In this document: positions 27,340 to 37,715 of the stretch, in pieces
Numbering within the stretch: the stretch's first letter is position 1
Layout of the letters: the number at the start of each line of letters is the position of its first letter
Source: Tannerellaceae bacterium
Lineage (GTDB): Bacteria; Bacteroidota; Bacteroidia; Bacteroidales; Tannerellaceae
DNA: 64,000 nt
Direction: 5' to 3'
NCBI GenBank assembly: GCA_021201865.1
Contig: JAJQEE010000114.1
Coordinates: forward strand, 1-64,000
Made by a program: the position numbers and the translations under genes
The notes under the pieces: generated by a model
Databases searched by the model: none
Seen by the model: the letters and a program-made list of their open reading frames with translations, nothing else
What the model was told of the DNA's origin: nothing

Positions 27340-28807
27340 TAAAATCAATGAATACAAAACTACAATCATTAGGGCTGTTGTTTCTGCTGATGCTTTCCAC
27401 CACCATGCAGGGGCAAAAGAGTACACATCATTTCCGTGATATAAAACTGGAAGAACGTGGCGGAGTGTTGTCCGTTGAATTTCGTCTGCCATTACACAAG
27501 AAAAGTGTAGGTAGTGTAGAGAGTGCCTTTTTACTCCCTGTACTGGAAGGAGAAGGTCATCGGCTGGAACTACCCTATATCCGGCTTGATGGGAAAAGCC
27601 GTTGCAAAGCTTTGAAACGCACCGGAATACAGGAAAGCTATTTAACCGGGATGACAACACAAAGTTATATCACCCATGAATTTCCACAGGCTATGGGTAG
27701 CATAGTGGATTACCGGATGGAGATACCCTATGAAGACTGGATGGAACATGCCAGCCTCATGATCCATGAAGAGGTCTACGGATGCGCCGGAAAGAGAGAA
27801 GGCATACTTCACGCCTTATACCGTCCGCAGCAGGAACAAACGATCGTTCAGAGGAAAAAAACAGCGGATGCACTTGTACGTGTATCCTATGTAACACCTC
27901 GTCCGGAAGAGAAGCAGCGTGCAGAATTGGGGAGTGCTTACCTGGATTTTCCACAGGGACAAAGTGTGATCCAGCCGGAATTCCGTCATAACTACCGGGA
28001 ACTCCGGACCATTGAGGAAACCATTGAAAAGACCCGTAAAGACCGTAACCTGGAAATACTGGGCGTAACGATCACCGGGTATGCTTCACCGGAAGGTAGT
28101 TATCAACTGAATGAGCGCCTGTCGTGGGAACGTGCACAGGCTCTCAGGAGTTACCTGCAAAGAAACAGCAACCTTTCTTCCCGTCTGTTTGATGTCCTGC
28201 CGGGGGGGGAGACTGGCACACCCTCCGGGAAATGATAGAAGAGAGTCATCTGCCGGATCGTGATCAGATCCTCTCCATCATTGACAGCCGGGATAACTAT
28301 GACCGGAAAGAAATGAGACTACGGGAAACCCAGAGTTATGACAGGTTACTGTCTGACTATTATCCCGTACTCCGCCGGGTAGACTACCGGATTGAATACC
28401 GTGTCAGGGATTTTAACCTTGCCGAATCACGTGATATGCTTTCCCGGGGCCCGGATCACCTGAGCCCGTATGAACTCTACGAAGTAGCAGGAAAGTATGA
28501 AAAAGAGTCGGAAAAATGGAATGACCTCCTGGAACTTACGGTGAAACTACATCCCGAAGATCCGGTAGCCAATATTAATGCCGCTGGCGTATTACTGAAC
28601 CGGGGTGATCTGGTAGCAGCAAAAATTTGCTTAGATAAAGTGTCGGACCTACCAGGAGCATGGAATAACCTGGGTGTCTATTACCTCTATAGCGGAGACC
28701 TGCAAAGAGCTACCGAATATTTTGCCAAAGCAATAGTTGCCGGTGTAGAAGAAGCCAGTTGGAACATGGATGTCAGAAGGCAAATGGACCTGTATAGAGA
28801 AAAATAA
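27336..28807 (+). CDS. DUF3868/OmpA-like fimbrial accessory protein (frameshifted)
   Basis: About 490 aa when reconstructed. It has a signal peptide (residues 1-26 or, from the second ATG, 1-22), a DUF3868-like N-terminal domain, and then an OmpA-type peptidoglycan-binding-like segment (GVTITGYASPEGSYQLNERL near residues 230-249). The frame breaks in the G8 run 28202-28209, after which the next frame continues DWHTLREMIEESHL and ends in TPR-like helices (AKICLDKVSDLPGAWNNLG). A one-base change rejoins them. Homologous genes occur between DUF3575 and fimbrillin genes; the likely role is anchoring or assembly at the outer membrane. Confidence 0.8.
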
Positions 28808-28912
28808 AGAAGTACAACTTTCTTTTAACCGATTATATAAAAGTGGATATAAGCCGCTACCGGAAACGGATAGCAACCGCTAACTAATTATTAATTAAAA
28901 ATTTATGGATTT

Positions 28913-30124
28913 ATGGAAATGAAAAAAGTTTTTACGGCTTTTTTAGCACTGAGCGTGGGCTTGGTCAGTTGTAACAAATCAGATGACCTGCTTTCTCAGG
29001 AAGATGGTAAGACCCGGACAGTTACACTTACTGTCGACAGCAATGTCCTGACCAGGGCTTTGGCTCAGGAAGTGGAAGATGGACGGGCGGTAACTTTTGA
29101 AGATGGTTACATCTATTTTGTGAATGTAACCGGACAGATCACAGATTATTTTATGATCTCTGCTACGGGTGATACGCAACCGTTGACAAATGGGCAGAAT
29201 GTTGCGATTGCGGATATCAAAAACAGTAATGAGATTCAGTTTACCGTAAGTGAGACAGCGAAAGCTATCCATGTATTCGGAAATATTGGTACTACAGTCA
29301 ATGCATTACCTGCTGCCAACGGCAATATTTCTACGGTTATGGATATCGTTACAACACTCCGGAGTCAGTCTGACACGGATGGTCGCGTAGAAAATGTGCA
29401 TTTGTATGGCTCCGGATCAATCACAGAAGTAATCGGTCTGTTAGAACCTGAATACACATCTTATGTAGAAATCTCTCCTATCACTTCCCGTATAGAACTG
29501 GCAAAGGTCTCTGCTAAAAACAACGCAGGTGGTGGAACCATCACTGCTTATACGTTGGATGGAATATTCCTGAACTACTTCTATGGAGAGTCAGACCTAA
29601 TTGGGTCAGTGAATATTAACGATTTTGTGGCATATACTTCCAGAGATGATTTTTCGCAGTATGGTACTCCATGGTATAATTTAGCTTATAAAGGACTTAC
29701 CTATGACTGGGAAGCGAATGGCCGGATTGCTACCACTACAAGTCTGTCCAGTGTTCCTAACCAGAACCTGACTAATCCTGCAAGCAATGCAAATGTATGG
29801 GGATACAATGTTTTTGAATCGGAAGGAGTTGATTATCTTCCTCACCTGATTGTGAAATTTACAGGAGTAACCGGAACTACTTCTGCAGGGGTGGCTTTAG
29901 ATGCTGCACAGGACTATTATGTTACTGTAAAACGGTACCATGTAAATGGAGTACGGGTGGAAAAATTTGATCGTGGCTATGTCTATCATATTGAAGATCT
30001 GGAGTTCACTGCTGACAACCTGAAAGATGTGGGTGAATGGAGTGATGATGACATTACGGTAGGTGTGACAATGAAAGTTCTTGACTGGAAACAACAGGTA
30101 CTGGATACTCCGGAACTGGATTAA
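28913..30124 (+). CDS. FimA/Mfa1-type major fimbrillin, lipoprotein precursor
   Basis: A 403-aa fimbrial structural subunit. The lipobox VSC places the lipidated Cys at residue 20 (18 from the alternative start at 28919). The segment SNVLTRALAQE includes R48, at the position where P. gingivalis-type fimbrillins are cut by an Arg-specific protease to allow strand-exchange polymerisation. The rest is a two-domain beta-sandwich (e.g. AKAIHVFGNIGTTVNALP). It is the fourth element of the switch-linked operon and separated from the next gene by a 9-bp-stem hairpin. Confidence 0.85.
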   Translation: MEMKKVFTAFLALSVGLVSCNKSDDLLSQEDGKTRTVTLTVDSNVLTRALAQEVEDGRAVTFEDGYIYFVNVTGQITDYFMISATGDTQPLTNGQNVAIADIKNSNEIQFTVSETAKAIHVFGNIGTTVNALPAANGNISTVMDIVTTLRSQSDTDGRVENVHLYGSGSITEVIGLLEPEYTSYVEISPITSRIELAKVSAKNNAGGGTITAYTLDGIFLNYFYGESDLIGSVNINDFVAYTSRDDFSQYGTPWYNLAYKGLTYDWEANGRIATTTSLSSVPNQNLTNPASNANVWGYNVFESEGVDYLPHLIVKFTGVTGTTSAGVALDAAQDYYVTVKRYHVNGVRVEKFDRGYVYHIEDLEFTADNLKDVGEWSDDDITVGVTMKVLDWKQQVLDTPELD

Positions 30125-30162
30125 TATTATATGAGTTAAGGTAGTCGGAGAAGTTAAGGAGT

Positions 30163-30183
30163 GAAGGGAGGCGACCTCCCTTC
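30163..30183 (+). terminator. Hairpin between major fimbrillin and Mfa2-like gene
   Basis: GAAGGGAGG-CGA-CCTCCCTTC, 9-bp GC-rich stem with triloop, no U-tract. It may be an mRNA-stabilising or partial-termination element giving more major subunit than anchor, a role inferred from position. Confidence 0.5.
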
Positions 30184-30234
30184 CTGCCTGGCTTCTTTGA
30201 CTTATTAACTTTTCTAACGACTAAACATATCACA

Positions 30235-31182
30235 ATGAACAAACAGATCATATTACAGATTACTGCCTTGCTGGTCATGTTATTTTTTTCGGGATGTATC
30301 AGAGAAAATATGGACGGCTGCGAAAATGGTGAAGGGGAAGAAGGAGAGTTGATCCTTCACTTTACCTATACTGATATCTGGGGAGAGGATGTATTTCCGG
30401 ACCGGATCAATCAGGTAGACCTGGTGGTCTTTACAGAAGACGGACTTTATCAGGAAAGCCATCAATACAGCAGGCAGGATTTACTCGAATTCCAGGGAGC
30501 GCAACTCACGTTAGCTTCCGGAACTTATTATATTGTCTACTGGGGAAATGTAATAAGCAACAATATGATCTCCCGGTTGACCGAAGAGACTACGATCCAC
30601 CGGGGCCGCCTGTCTTATAATTCCACACAAACCGGAGACAGCATATATTATGCTCCCCGGAAACAAAGTGTCTCATCTGCTGATCTGGAACTCTACCAGA
30701 TAATTGTTCCCGATCGCGGCAAGGAGGAACTGACGATTAATTTCATGACAGCCTATTACACCATAAATGTCTATGTAAAAGGGTTTGAAAAAGTGAGTGG
30801 TGCCAGTAGCCAGAACCCTTATATTGAGGTGGCAAATCTTCCGGAAGGTTACAACTTCCATCTTTCACCGGGTGATTACATCATGAACCTGGGCCAGACC
30901 GGCACCCGGATGCTCTACAATGATGTAAGCGTCACCTATGCCTCTTTCCTGACTACCCATTTTGACACGGAAAATCCTATAGAGATCCGGATAAGCCGTT
31001 CGACAGGTGAGCGGGTCTATACTGTGGAGCTGAAATCTTTATTGAAAGAATATGAATATGACTTGAGGATGGGAGTCCATACGAATATTGATGTATATAT
31101 AGAAATGGAAGCAGATGGTACGGTGAATGTCACCATGTCCATCCCTGGATGGGAGAGTACAGGAGTGAATCCCGGTTATTAA
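30235..31182 (+). CDS. FimB/Mfa2-family fimbrial anchor subunit
   Basis: A 315-aa lipoprotein with lipobox SGC (Cys 21) followed by IRENMDGC, the start typical of Mfa2/FimB proteins that anchor the fimbria and limit its length. The body is a beta-sandwich (LVVFTEDGLYQESHQYSRQD near residues 62-81; ASGTYYIVYWGN). The C-terminus (GVHTNIDVYIEMEADGTVNV, GWESTGVNPGY) resembles other Mfa2 proteins. Located after the main subunit gene, as in known Mfa/Fim loci. Confidence 0.85.
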   Translation: MNKQIILQITALLVMLFFSGCIRENMDGCENGEGEEGELILHFTYTDIWGEDVFPDRINQVDLVVFTEDGLYQESHQYSRQDLLEFQGAQLTLASGTYYIVYWGNVISNNMISRLTEETTIHRGRLSYNSTQTGDSIYYAPRKQSVSSADLELYQIIVPDRGKEELTINFMTAYYTINVYVKGFEKVSGASSQNPYIEVANLPEGYNFHLSPGDYIMNLGQTGTRMLYNDVSVTYASFLTTHFDTENPIEIRISRSTGERVYTVELKSLLKEYEYDLRMGVHTNIDVYIEMEADGTVNVTMSIPGWESTGVNPGY

Positions 31183-31251
31183 GAAAAGACCTGCAATTCC
31201 CTGATGACCTGTGATTATAGGAAGCAAAATCTTGAAAAGAAATTACTTAAT

Positions 31252-34200
31252 ATGAAACGAAAAAAATATCTGAACCGGAGTATCTTCTCGCTGCTGTATA
31301 TATCTGTTTTATTTTTATCTTCCTGCATCGCGGAAAAAGGTTGGGAAGATGAGATAGTTGCAAACGAGGAAGAGGTCATGGTCTCATTTGATGTGAAGCT
31401 ACCTTCTTCCATACAACAAGTTACCCGTTCCACCCAGACCACAGAAGAGGCAGAGGTGAAAAATATATATGCCCTGATTTTTGAAAATGACGGTACGTAC
31501 GTCGGTCGTAAAGTGATTACACAAAACAATATGACCGTTGATCCGGATGATCCCGAATTACTTACTTTTAAGATCTCACTATTGTTGAGTAAATCTACCG
31601 ACCCAGCCGACAGGTATGAAGTCATATTATTAGCCAATATGAGTGATGCCGGAACAGAAAGCCTGGTTTCACAAATCAATGCTCAGGTCGCTGCTAAGGC
31701 TGACAGAGACGTTTTCCTGCAAGGGTTGACTTATTCTTCCGTCACCAATCCTGAAGCCCCTTTCCCCATGGCGTCGCTGGTAAAAGGCCCCCAGACCATC
31801 AGTAGTACGACTGATTTTACCGGTAGCAACCGGTTTGAGATGATCCGTATGGTAGCCCGTATGGACATGGGTTTTGATGCATCCTACGCAGGATATACGA
31901 TCGAAGAGGTGCATTTTTATAACTATAACCGGTATGGTTTGGTGTGGCATAACCAGGAAGATATCCCCTCTACCGTCGTTCTTCCACCTTCCCCCGGCAA
32001 GGAAGAAGATAAGTCTTACAGTGTAGTCAATACAAACACCGGCAAGACTTCCTTCAGCGCACAAATGTATACGCTGGAAGCCACTGTGGAAGAATCGGAC
32101 GAAACCCGTCCCTGCCTTGTTGTAAGGATAACAGATGGAACAGAAGATTTGGGCTGGTACCGCATAGACTTTGCCAGATCAGATGGAACCTATCTGGATA
32201 TTGTGCGCAATTACCGCTATATATTTACCATCACTGGTGTCAAAGGGAATGGTTTTGATGATGCCGACACTGCTTATAGAAGTAAATCCTCTAATCTGGA
32301 GGCTGAAATTATAGACTGGAGTGATACCGGTGTAGACGAAGTCGTTACCGACGGACAATATATCCTGGGAGTTGCTCCGGTAAAGATTGAATTGGATGCA
32401 GAGGTTTCTACCGGCAATACGATCACAGTGAAAACTACTTCACCGGTATGGAGTTACCATCTGTCCGATAATGCGGAAAGTAAGGATGTTCAGGTGGCAA
32501 AACCGGACTGGATCACCTTCAATGGTAGCTACACGGAAGGGACGGAAATTACCGGAGGTAGTACGAATCCGGGGTATACACTTACTTTTTCCGTTACGGA
32601 AAACACGACAACTGACCGGACGGCGTATGTCCATATCACAACCGGGAAAATGACCATTCTGGTAACTATAGTACAGAAAGCCCCTTTAGGCCTGACATTG
32701 AATGTCAGTGGTCCGTCATCCGAATATTCGTATGCTGGTGGTTCCCAGAATTACCGTGTGGAGAGTTATGGTACTTCCTCAGGTGGAAGTACGACACCTA
32801 TAGCATGGATCGCTGAATTCTCGACAGATGGTGGTAGTACATGGAGTTCTGCCGCACCTGCCTGGTTGACTACATTCACTACAAATGGTACAGGTGGAAC
32901 AGGGACTAATTATACTGCTACGGTAGCCGCGTTTCCGGGAGTTACATTGCCGAATCAGGAAGATGAACTCCTGAAATCAGCAACTCCTAAAGGTTCGCCA
33001 TCCTCCCCGTATGATCTGTCAACGAAAGGAGGGACCACTTCCATGAATACGGCTAACTGCTATATTGTGAATGGACCGGGGTATTACAAATTACCTTTAG
33101 TGTATGGAAATGCCATTAAAAATGGTGCAGACAACGAAAATGCTTATATTTCCAATCTGGGAGGGACTTATTCCCTATCCCGATTCCTGCGGCATGATGA
33201 TCTGCCCATTACAGGCCCCTATATTTATGACCAGGCTTCTCCTGTGGGTGCCAAATTTGTATGGATGGATCAACCCAATTTAGTGGTTAATCTGGATCTG
33301 ACGGATGGTGGGCAGAGTCTTTACTTTCAGGTACTTCAGGAGCATATCGTACAGGGAAATGCAATTGTTGCTGTTCACAGTGCGGATGGTACGATCCTAT
33401 GGAGCTGGCATATCTGGTTTACACCTCTGGTAGACAGTCAGAATCCTGCTACGATTGCGGTAACCAGCTATCAGGGATATACATACGATTTTATGCAATA
33501 CAATATAGGTTGGTATACTGAAAGAACGACCCAGTATGGGGAAGTTCCCAGAAGTGTGGAAGTACGTATTTCCCAGACAGGAATTACTACGCCTCAATCC
33601 ACAACATTTACGATTACCCAGAACAGTCATCAGGAAACACTTCCGGCTACAGGTCTTTTATGGCAATGGGGACGTAAAGATCCTATGCCAACGACTACTG
33701 AAACTAATATATCATCCGGAGAGGATTTTACGACCATAGTGGGACCGGTATCTATAGGTCAGGCCATACAGAATCCATATGTCCGCTATCGGGGTTCCGT
33801 TGATGGTTCCATTGATATTGATAGCTGGTGTGCAAATAGCTATCGTAATTTATGGAATTCTAACAGTAGCTCAACGTCAGTAAATGATGATGAAGTGATA
33901 AAAACGGTCTATGATCCCAGTCCGGTAGGATTCAAAATGCCTTCTTCCGGTGCATTTACCGGATTTACAACGACTGGTGAGTCAACATCTGATGTTTCAG
34001 AATTTAATACAGTAGGAGCATGGAATTCCGGATGGAATTTTAAAGCAAATGGAAATGCTACTATTTATTTTCCGATAACCTATTTGCGTCCTGAAATTTC
34101 TGCTTCGTTGCGGTGGAATAATGATGGCCACTATTACTCGGCCGGAGTAAGTAATTATACGGGGCGTGGTTTGCATTTAACTGAAAGTCGAATTGATAAC

Positions 34201-34254
34201 ACAACTTCATATCGTAAAGCTAACACTTTAGCTGTGCGTAGTGTCAAAGAATAA
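31252..34254 (+). CDS. Large fimbrial tip adhesin-like lipoprotein
   Basis: A 1000-aa lipoprotein (lipobox LSSC, Cys 25) begun at the ATG at 31252; an upstream in-frame ATG at 31204 would put an unlikely charged stretch before the signal peptide. The N-terminal third is fimbrillin-like (MVSFDVKLPSSIQQVTRSTQ, YRYIFTITGVKG). Near residues 370-490 there is a BACON-like beta-sandwich (PDWITFNGSY, TAYVHITTGKMTILVTIVQK). The C-terminal ~200 residues (LLWQWGRKDPMP, DPSPVGFKMPSSGAF) resemble the major-paralogous-type domain often found at the ends of Bacteroidales fimbrial tip proteins. Likely forms the adhesive fimbrial tip. Confidence 0.8.
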   Translation: MKRKKYLNRSIFSLLYISVLFLSSCIAEKGWEDEIVANEEEVMVSFDVKLPSSIQQVTRSTQTTEEAEVKNIYALIFENDGTYVGRKVITQNNMTVDPDDPELLTFKISLLLSKSTDPADRYEVILLANMSDAGTESLVSQINAQVAAKADRDVFLQGLTYSSVTNPEAPFPMASLVKGPQTISSTTDFTGSNRFEMIRMVARMDMGFDASYAGYTIEEVHFYNYNRYGLVWHNQEDIPSTVVLPPSPGKEEDKSYSVVNTNTGKTSFSAQMYTLEATVEESDETRPCLVVRITDGTEDLGWYRIDFARSDGTYLDIVRNYRYIFTITGVKGNGFDDADTAYRSKSSNLEAEIIDWSDTGVDEVVTDGQYILGVAPVKIELDAEVSTGNTITVKTTSPVWSYHLSDNAESKDVQVAKPDWITFNGSYTEGTEITGGSTNPGYTLTFSVTENTTTDRTAYVHITTGKMTILVTIVQKAPLGLTLNVSGPSSEYSYAGGSQNYRVESYGTSSGGSTTPIAWIAEFSTDGGSTWSSAAPAWLTTFTTNGTGGTGTNYTATVAAFPGVTLPNQEDELLKSATPKGSPSSPYDLSTKGGTTSMNTANCYIVNGPGYYKLPLVYGNAIKNGADNENAYISNLGGTYSLSRFLRHDDLPITGPYIYDQASPVGAKFVWMDQPNLVVNLDLTDGGQSLYFQVLQEHIVQGNAIVAVHSADGTILWSWHIWFTPLVDSQNPATIAVTSYQGYTYDFMQYNIGWYTERTTQYGEVPRSVEVRISQTGITTPQSTTFTITQNSHQETLPATGLLWQWGRKDPMPTTTETNISSGEDFTTIVGPVSIGQAIQNPYVRYRGSVDGSIDIDSWCANSYRNLWNSNSSSTSVNDDEVIKTVYDPSPVGFKMPSSGAFTGFTTTGESTSDVSEFNTVGAWNSGWNFKANGNATIYFPITYLRPEISASLRWNNDGHYYSAGVSNYTGRGLHLTESRIDNTTSYRKANTLAVRSVKE

Positions 34255-34351
34255 GGGAATGATGAATGTCAGTAAAATGAATGTAAATGGTTGTATGTAT
34301 TCAAAAACAAAGTAATAAAAAGCTACAGTGGAAGAGTTTTCCAAAAGAAAG

Positions 34352-34383
34352 CTTGTAAGATTTAAGAATAAAGATTACTTTTG
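34352..34383 (+). promoter_or_regulatory. Promoter of rpsP
   Basis: -33-like CTTG (34352-34355) and -7 TACTTTTG (34376-34383) separated by 20 bp; the start codon is 40 bp downstream. Confidence 0.65.
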
Positions 34384-34422
34384 CACTCGCTAATACAAAC
34401 AGCTTAAATTAATTATTCAAAC

Positions 34423-34968
34423 ATGGCAACAAAAATCAGATTGCAGAGACACGGTCGTAAAAACTATGCTTTTTACCAGATCGTTGTCGCAGACAGCAGG
34501 GCTCCACGTGATGGAAAGTTTATTGAAAGGATAGGTTCTTATAATCCGAACACTAATCCTGCTACAATAGATTTGAATTTCGAAAGAGCTTTGTATTGGT
34601 TACAGGTAGGTGCACAACCTACAGACACAACCCGTAATATTCTTTCACGCGAAGGTGTTTGCATGAAAAAACACTTACTGGAAGGTGTCAAAAAAGGTGC
34701 TTTTGACGAAGCCACAGCGGAATCTAAATTCCAGGCCTGGTTGAAAGACAAACAAGCTTCTGTTCAGACTATTAAAGAGAAAGAAAGCGCAGCAGCACAG
34801 GCTGCAGCCAAAGCTCGTCTGGAAGCTGAAAAAGAAGCAAACAAGGCAAAAGCTGAACAAGTAGCTAAAAAGAAAGCAGAACTGGCAGTATCGGAAGCGG
34901 AAGCTGCCGCTGAAGGAACAGAAGAAGCTCCTGCAGTTGCTGAAGAAACTACTGAATCTGCGGAATAA
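34423..34968 (+). CDS. rpsP: 30S ribosomal protein S16
   Basis: 181 aa. Residues 1-80 are the conserved S16 ([40 protein letters not shown]). S16 binds 16S rRNA in the body of the small subunit. The C-terminal ~90 residues are an Ala/Glu/Lys-rich helical extension common in Bacteroidetes S16 and absent from the ~82-aa E. coli protein. Single gene with its own promoter and strong terminator. Confidence 0.97.
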   Translation: MATKIRLQRHGRKNYAFYQIVVADSRAPRDGKFIERIGSYNPNTNPATIDLNFERALYWLQVGAQPTDTTRNILSREGVCMKKHLLEGVKKGAFDEATAESKFQAWLKDKQASVQTIKEKESAAAQAAAKARLEAEKEANKAKAEQVAKKKAELAVSEAEAAAEGTEEAPAVAEETTESAE

Positions 34969-34990
34969 TATTCGTGCAAATGCCGGAGAA

Positions 34991-35020
34991 GAGGACATCC
35001 ATGGGATGTCCTCTTTTTTT
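34991..35020 (+). terminator. Intrinsic terminator of rpsP
   Basis: GAGGACATCC-ATG-GGATGTCCTC followed by seven T: a textbook Rho-independent terminator. Confidence 0.95.
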
Positions 35021-35199
35021 ATTCCTGAAAAATCATTTTTATATCCTCCCGCATTTTATATCATCTAAAAAATATTCGTGTCAGTAAGTGACTCTTTCCG
35101 GATGATAGCAAACTTTAACTCCTTGGTTTGTAGATATGTTTTTAATTTTTGTATTATTGCATATAGGATCTGAATTACTTTGAAAACTTTATAACTTAT

Positions 35200-36088
35200 T
35201 TGTATATGAAACCTTTATTTCAGGAATTACCTTTTCCGGTGGATAGTCATGTCCATTATTATATAGAAGATTTACCTCACTTTATTGTCCCCTGGCATTT
35301 TCATCCGGCCATTGAGATTATGTATATAACCCGGGGGACAGGTACCCGTTTTGTCGGAGATCATGTGGAGGGATATGCAGAAGGAGATGTCTGTATGATT
35401 GGCCCTAAATTGCCGCATGAATGGAGAAATGATGAAATCTATTTTCATAAAGATACAGGGTTACGCGCGACCTGTATCTGTCTTTTCTTTAAACGGGAGA
35501 TCTTTGAACCTAATCTGATCCGTTTATCTGAAATGTCTGCCTTACGGGAACTGATTGAACGGTCCCGGCGAGGCATTAAATTTTTAGGAGAATCCAGAAA
35601 AAAGATTGCCCGGTTTATCGAAGAGTCAGCGAATGATACAGGAGCACAAAAAGTGAGTAATTTGATCCGGTTGCTGGATATCATGGCTGAGTCGGAAGAA
35701 TATGAGGTTTTAGCCAGTGTCGGATTTACGGAATCAGTCAATTCGGATGATTTTGAACGCTTTAATAAGGTGTATAAATATCTGGTAGTAAATTTACCCA
35801 TACGGTTAAACTGGAGGAGGTGGCTTCTTTGGTTGGGTTGACACCTACAGCTTTTTGCCGTTATTTCAAAGAGCGAACCAAGAAAACCTTTGTGGAATAC
35901 CTGAATGATATGCGTATCGGACATGCAAAAAAATTACTGATTGAAGGCAAATTAAAAATTTCCACAATCAGTGCGGAATCGGGTTTCAATAATCTCTCCA
36001 ACTTTATTACACAGTTCAAAAAAACACCCGGATGCTTCCGTCTGATTTTCAAAAAGAGTATGGTGTAAAAAAGAAGAAAGTATTATGA
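35200..36088 (+). CDS. AraC-family regulator of the sugar-utilisation locus (two frameshifts)
   Basis: About 296 aa when reconstructed. The N-terminal cupin has the FHPAIEIMYITRGTGTRFVG segment (residues ~34-53) of sugar-responsive AraC proteins. The C-terminal HTH domain is split: the first frame ends at 35841 with nonsense after KYLVVN, and the conserved EEVASLVGLTPTAFCRYFKE is in another frame. One T added near 35792-35795 restores it. A second shift near 36031-36034 converts the AraC ending GMLPSDFQKEYG to nonsense; the restored frame ends at 36088. It probably senses a sugar and controls the downstream genes. Confidence 0.8.
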
Positions 36089-36111
36089 TAAGATAACATA
36101 GTTATCCGGAA

Positions 36112-36144
36112 AAATACCAGAAAAAACTCAATCCCCGGGTATTT
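36112..36144 (+). terminator. Weak hairpin after the AraC gene
   Basis: AAATACC (36112-36118) pairs with GGTATTT (36138-36144), followed by ATTTTTG. Weak, and it overlaps the next promoter. Confidence 0.35.
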
Positions 36145-36151
36145 ATTTTTG
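36144..36151 (+). promoter_or_regulatory. Putative -7 box of the sugar-locus operon
   Basis: TATTTTTG fits TAnnTTTG, 45 bp before the first isomerase gene. No -33 TTTG at proper spacing, which would fit an activator-dependent promoter. Confidence 0.45.
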
Positions 36152-36195
36152 CCATATAAAAAAACTCTATTTACAGTTGCAAAAATATAATACCT

Positions 36196-36759
36196 ATGAA
36201 AACACATGAAATTATAAATCCTCCTAACCTTTTTATGCAGAATCTGCTGGTTGGTGATGAGGTGCAGAAAAGTAGGCGAAGGTTAGGTGACCTGATGGGA
36301 CTTTTTCAGGATCATCAATCTTTTGAGCTCACATCTCCTGATGAGCTTGTTTATGAAGTATATAGCTATATCCCGGCAGATGAGAAATCACAAGGCGAAC
36401 TCAACTTCGGGGTAACCCGTCTATATCCGGGTAAAATTGGAAAGGAATACTTTATGACAAAAGGCCATTTTCATACCTGTGAAAAAAGTACGGAGTACTA
36501 TTGGGGTATAGAAGGAGAAGGCCTGTTAGTGCTAATGGATCAGGAACGGAACATCCGTTCTGAAAAGATGTTTCCGGGAAGCCTGCATTACATAAAAGCC
36601 GGTATGGCTCACCGGGTAGTAAATACGGGAAGTACCCTCTTATCTTTCGGGGCCTGCTGGCCATCGGATGCCGGACACAATTATGATGAAATTGCCTGTA
36701 ATGGTTTTTCTGCCCGTGTGTTAGAGATAAATGGACTACCTCAACTGATCTCGTTATGA
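36196..36759 (+). CDS. Cupin-type (archaeal-like) glucose-6-phosphate isomerase 1
   Basis: A 187-aa cupin of the archaeal-type phosphoglucose isomerase family, which interconverts glucose-6-P and fructose-6-P in the cytoplasm using a bound metal. The motif TKGHFHTCEKSTEYYWGIEG (residues ~94-113) supplies the metal ligands His, His and Glu; the last His is in GMAHRVVNTG. It overlaps the next gene by 4 bp and starts a compact operon of sugar-phosphate enzymes. True substrate could be another hexose phosphate. Confidence 0.85.
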   Translation: MKTHEIINPPNLFMQNLLVGDEVQKSRRRLGDLMGLFQDHQSFELTSPDELVYEVYSYIPADEKSQGELNFGVTRLYPGKIGKEYFMTKGHFHTCEKSTEYYWGIEGEGLLVLMDQERNIRSEKMFPGSLHYIKAGMAHRVVNTGSTLLSFGACWPSDAGHNYDEIACNGFSARVLEINGLPQLISL

Positions 36760-37715
36760 ATAAGTATACCATAACGATCGATCTGGGAGGGACTATCGTA
36801 AAAATTGGATTGTTACAAAACGGGCAGCTTTTAAATTGTGCCTGTCTGGATTCCCGGCTTACGCTGGGGCTTGCCTCCAATTTACCTCGCATACAGGAAC
36901 AAGTAAATGGGTTACTGGAAAGGGCTGCCATTACTTCTGATCAGTTGACAGGGATTGGCTTAGCTTTTCCCGGATTAGTTAATCCGTTGGAAAACCGAGT
37001 AATTTCTACTAATGAAAAATATGATGATGCCTGTGGTTTTGACCTGAATGAGTGGATGAAAGAGCGCTGGAATGTTCCGTTTTATATGGATAATGATGCC
37101 CGGCTGGCAGTCGTCGGAGAGTGGTGCGCCGGAGCAGCCCAGGGGAAAAATAATGTGGTGATGATGACCTTGGGAACAGGGATCGGGACAGGGGTTATTA
37201 TTGATGGAAGCCTCCTGTATGGTCAACATTTTCAGGCAGGCTCCTTAGGAGGGCACTTTGTCATGGATTATCAGGGACGTAAGTGTTCCTGTGGTAATAA
37301 AGGATGTGTGGAATCCCTGGCCTCTTCTTTTTTTCTTCCTGTAATCATACAACAGCATGCCTGCCTGTCTCCGGACTTTAAAAAACAGGGTCAGTCTCTT
37401 TCCTTTAAAGATATTTTCCGGATGGCAGACGAGAAGAATCCGGACGCAATTCTGCTACGGAATGAGTGTCTGGATATATGGAGTGCAGCCGTGATCACTT
37501 ACATACATGCATATGACCCGGAAGTAGTAGTGATGGGAGGAGGAGTCCTGAAGAGTAAAGAGATAATCCTGCCCTATATACGGGAGAAAGTGGAGCAATA
37601 TGCCTGGTGTCCGTCCGGAAGGGTTGAAATTGTTACTTCCTGTCTGGAAGAGAATGCCGCTCTTTTAGGTTTGGATTACTGTATTAAACAAAAACAAAAA
37701 AGAATCTTGCCATGA
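36756..37715 (+). CDS. ROK-family sugar kinase (glucokinase-like)
   Basis: A 319-aa ROK kinase that phosphorylates a hexose with ATP. N-terminal IDLGGTIVKIG (residues ~8-18) is the phosphate-binding loop, TLGTGIGTGVIIDG (near 138-151) the second, and the zinc motif CSCGNKGCVE (near 176-185) is complete. DPEVVVMGGGVLKSK is the typical C-terminal adenosine-region motif. No HTH, so it is an enzyme rather than a repressor. Substrate is probably glucose, mannose or a related hexose given the neighbouring isomerases. Confidence 0.9.
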   Translation: MNKYTITIDLGGTIVKIGLLQNGQLLNCACLDSRLTLGLASNLPRIQEQVNGLLERAAITSDQLTGIGLAFPGLVNPLENRVISTNEKYDDACGFDLNEWMKERWNVPFYMDNDARLAVVGEWCAGAAQGKNNVVMMTLGTGIGTGVIIDGSLLYGQHFQAGSLGGHFVMDYQGRKCSCGNKGCVESLASSFFLPVIIQQHACLSPDFKKQGQSLSFKDIFRMADEKNPDAILLRNECLDIWSAAVITYIHAYDPEVVVMGGGVLKSKEIILPYIREKVEQYAWCPSGRVEIVTSCLEENAALLGLDYCIKQKQKRILP

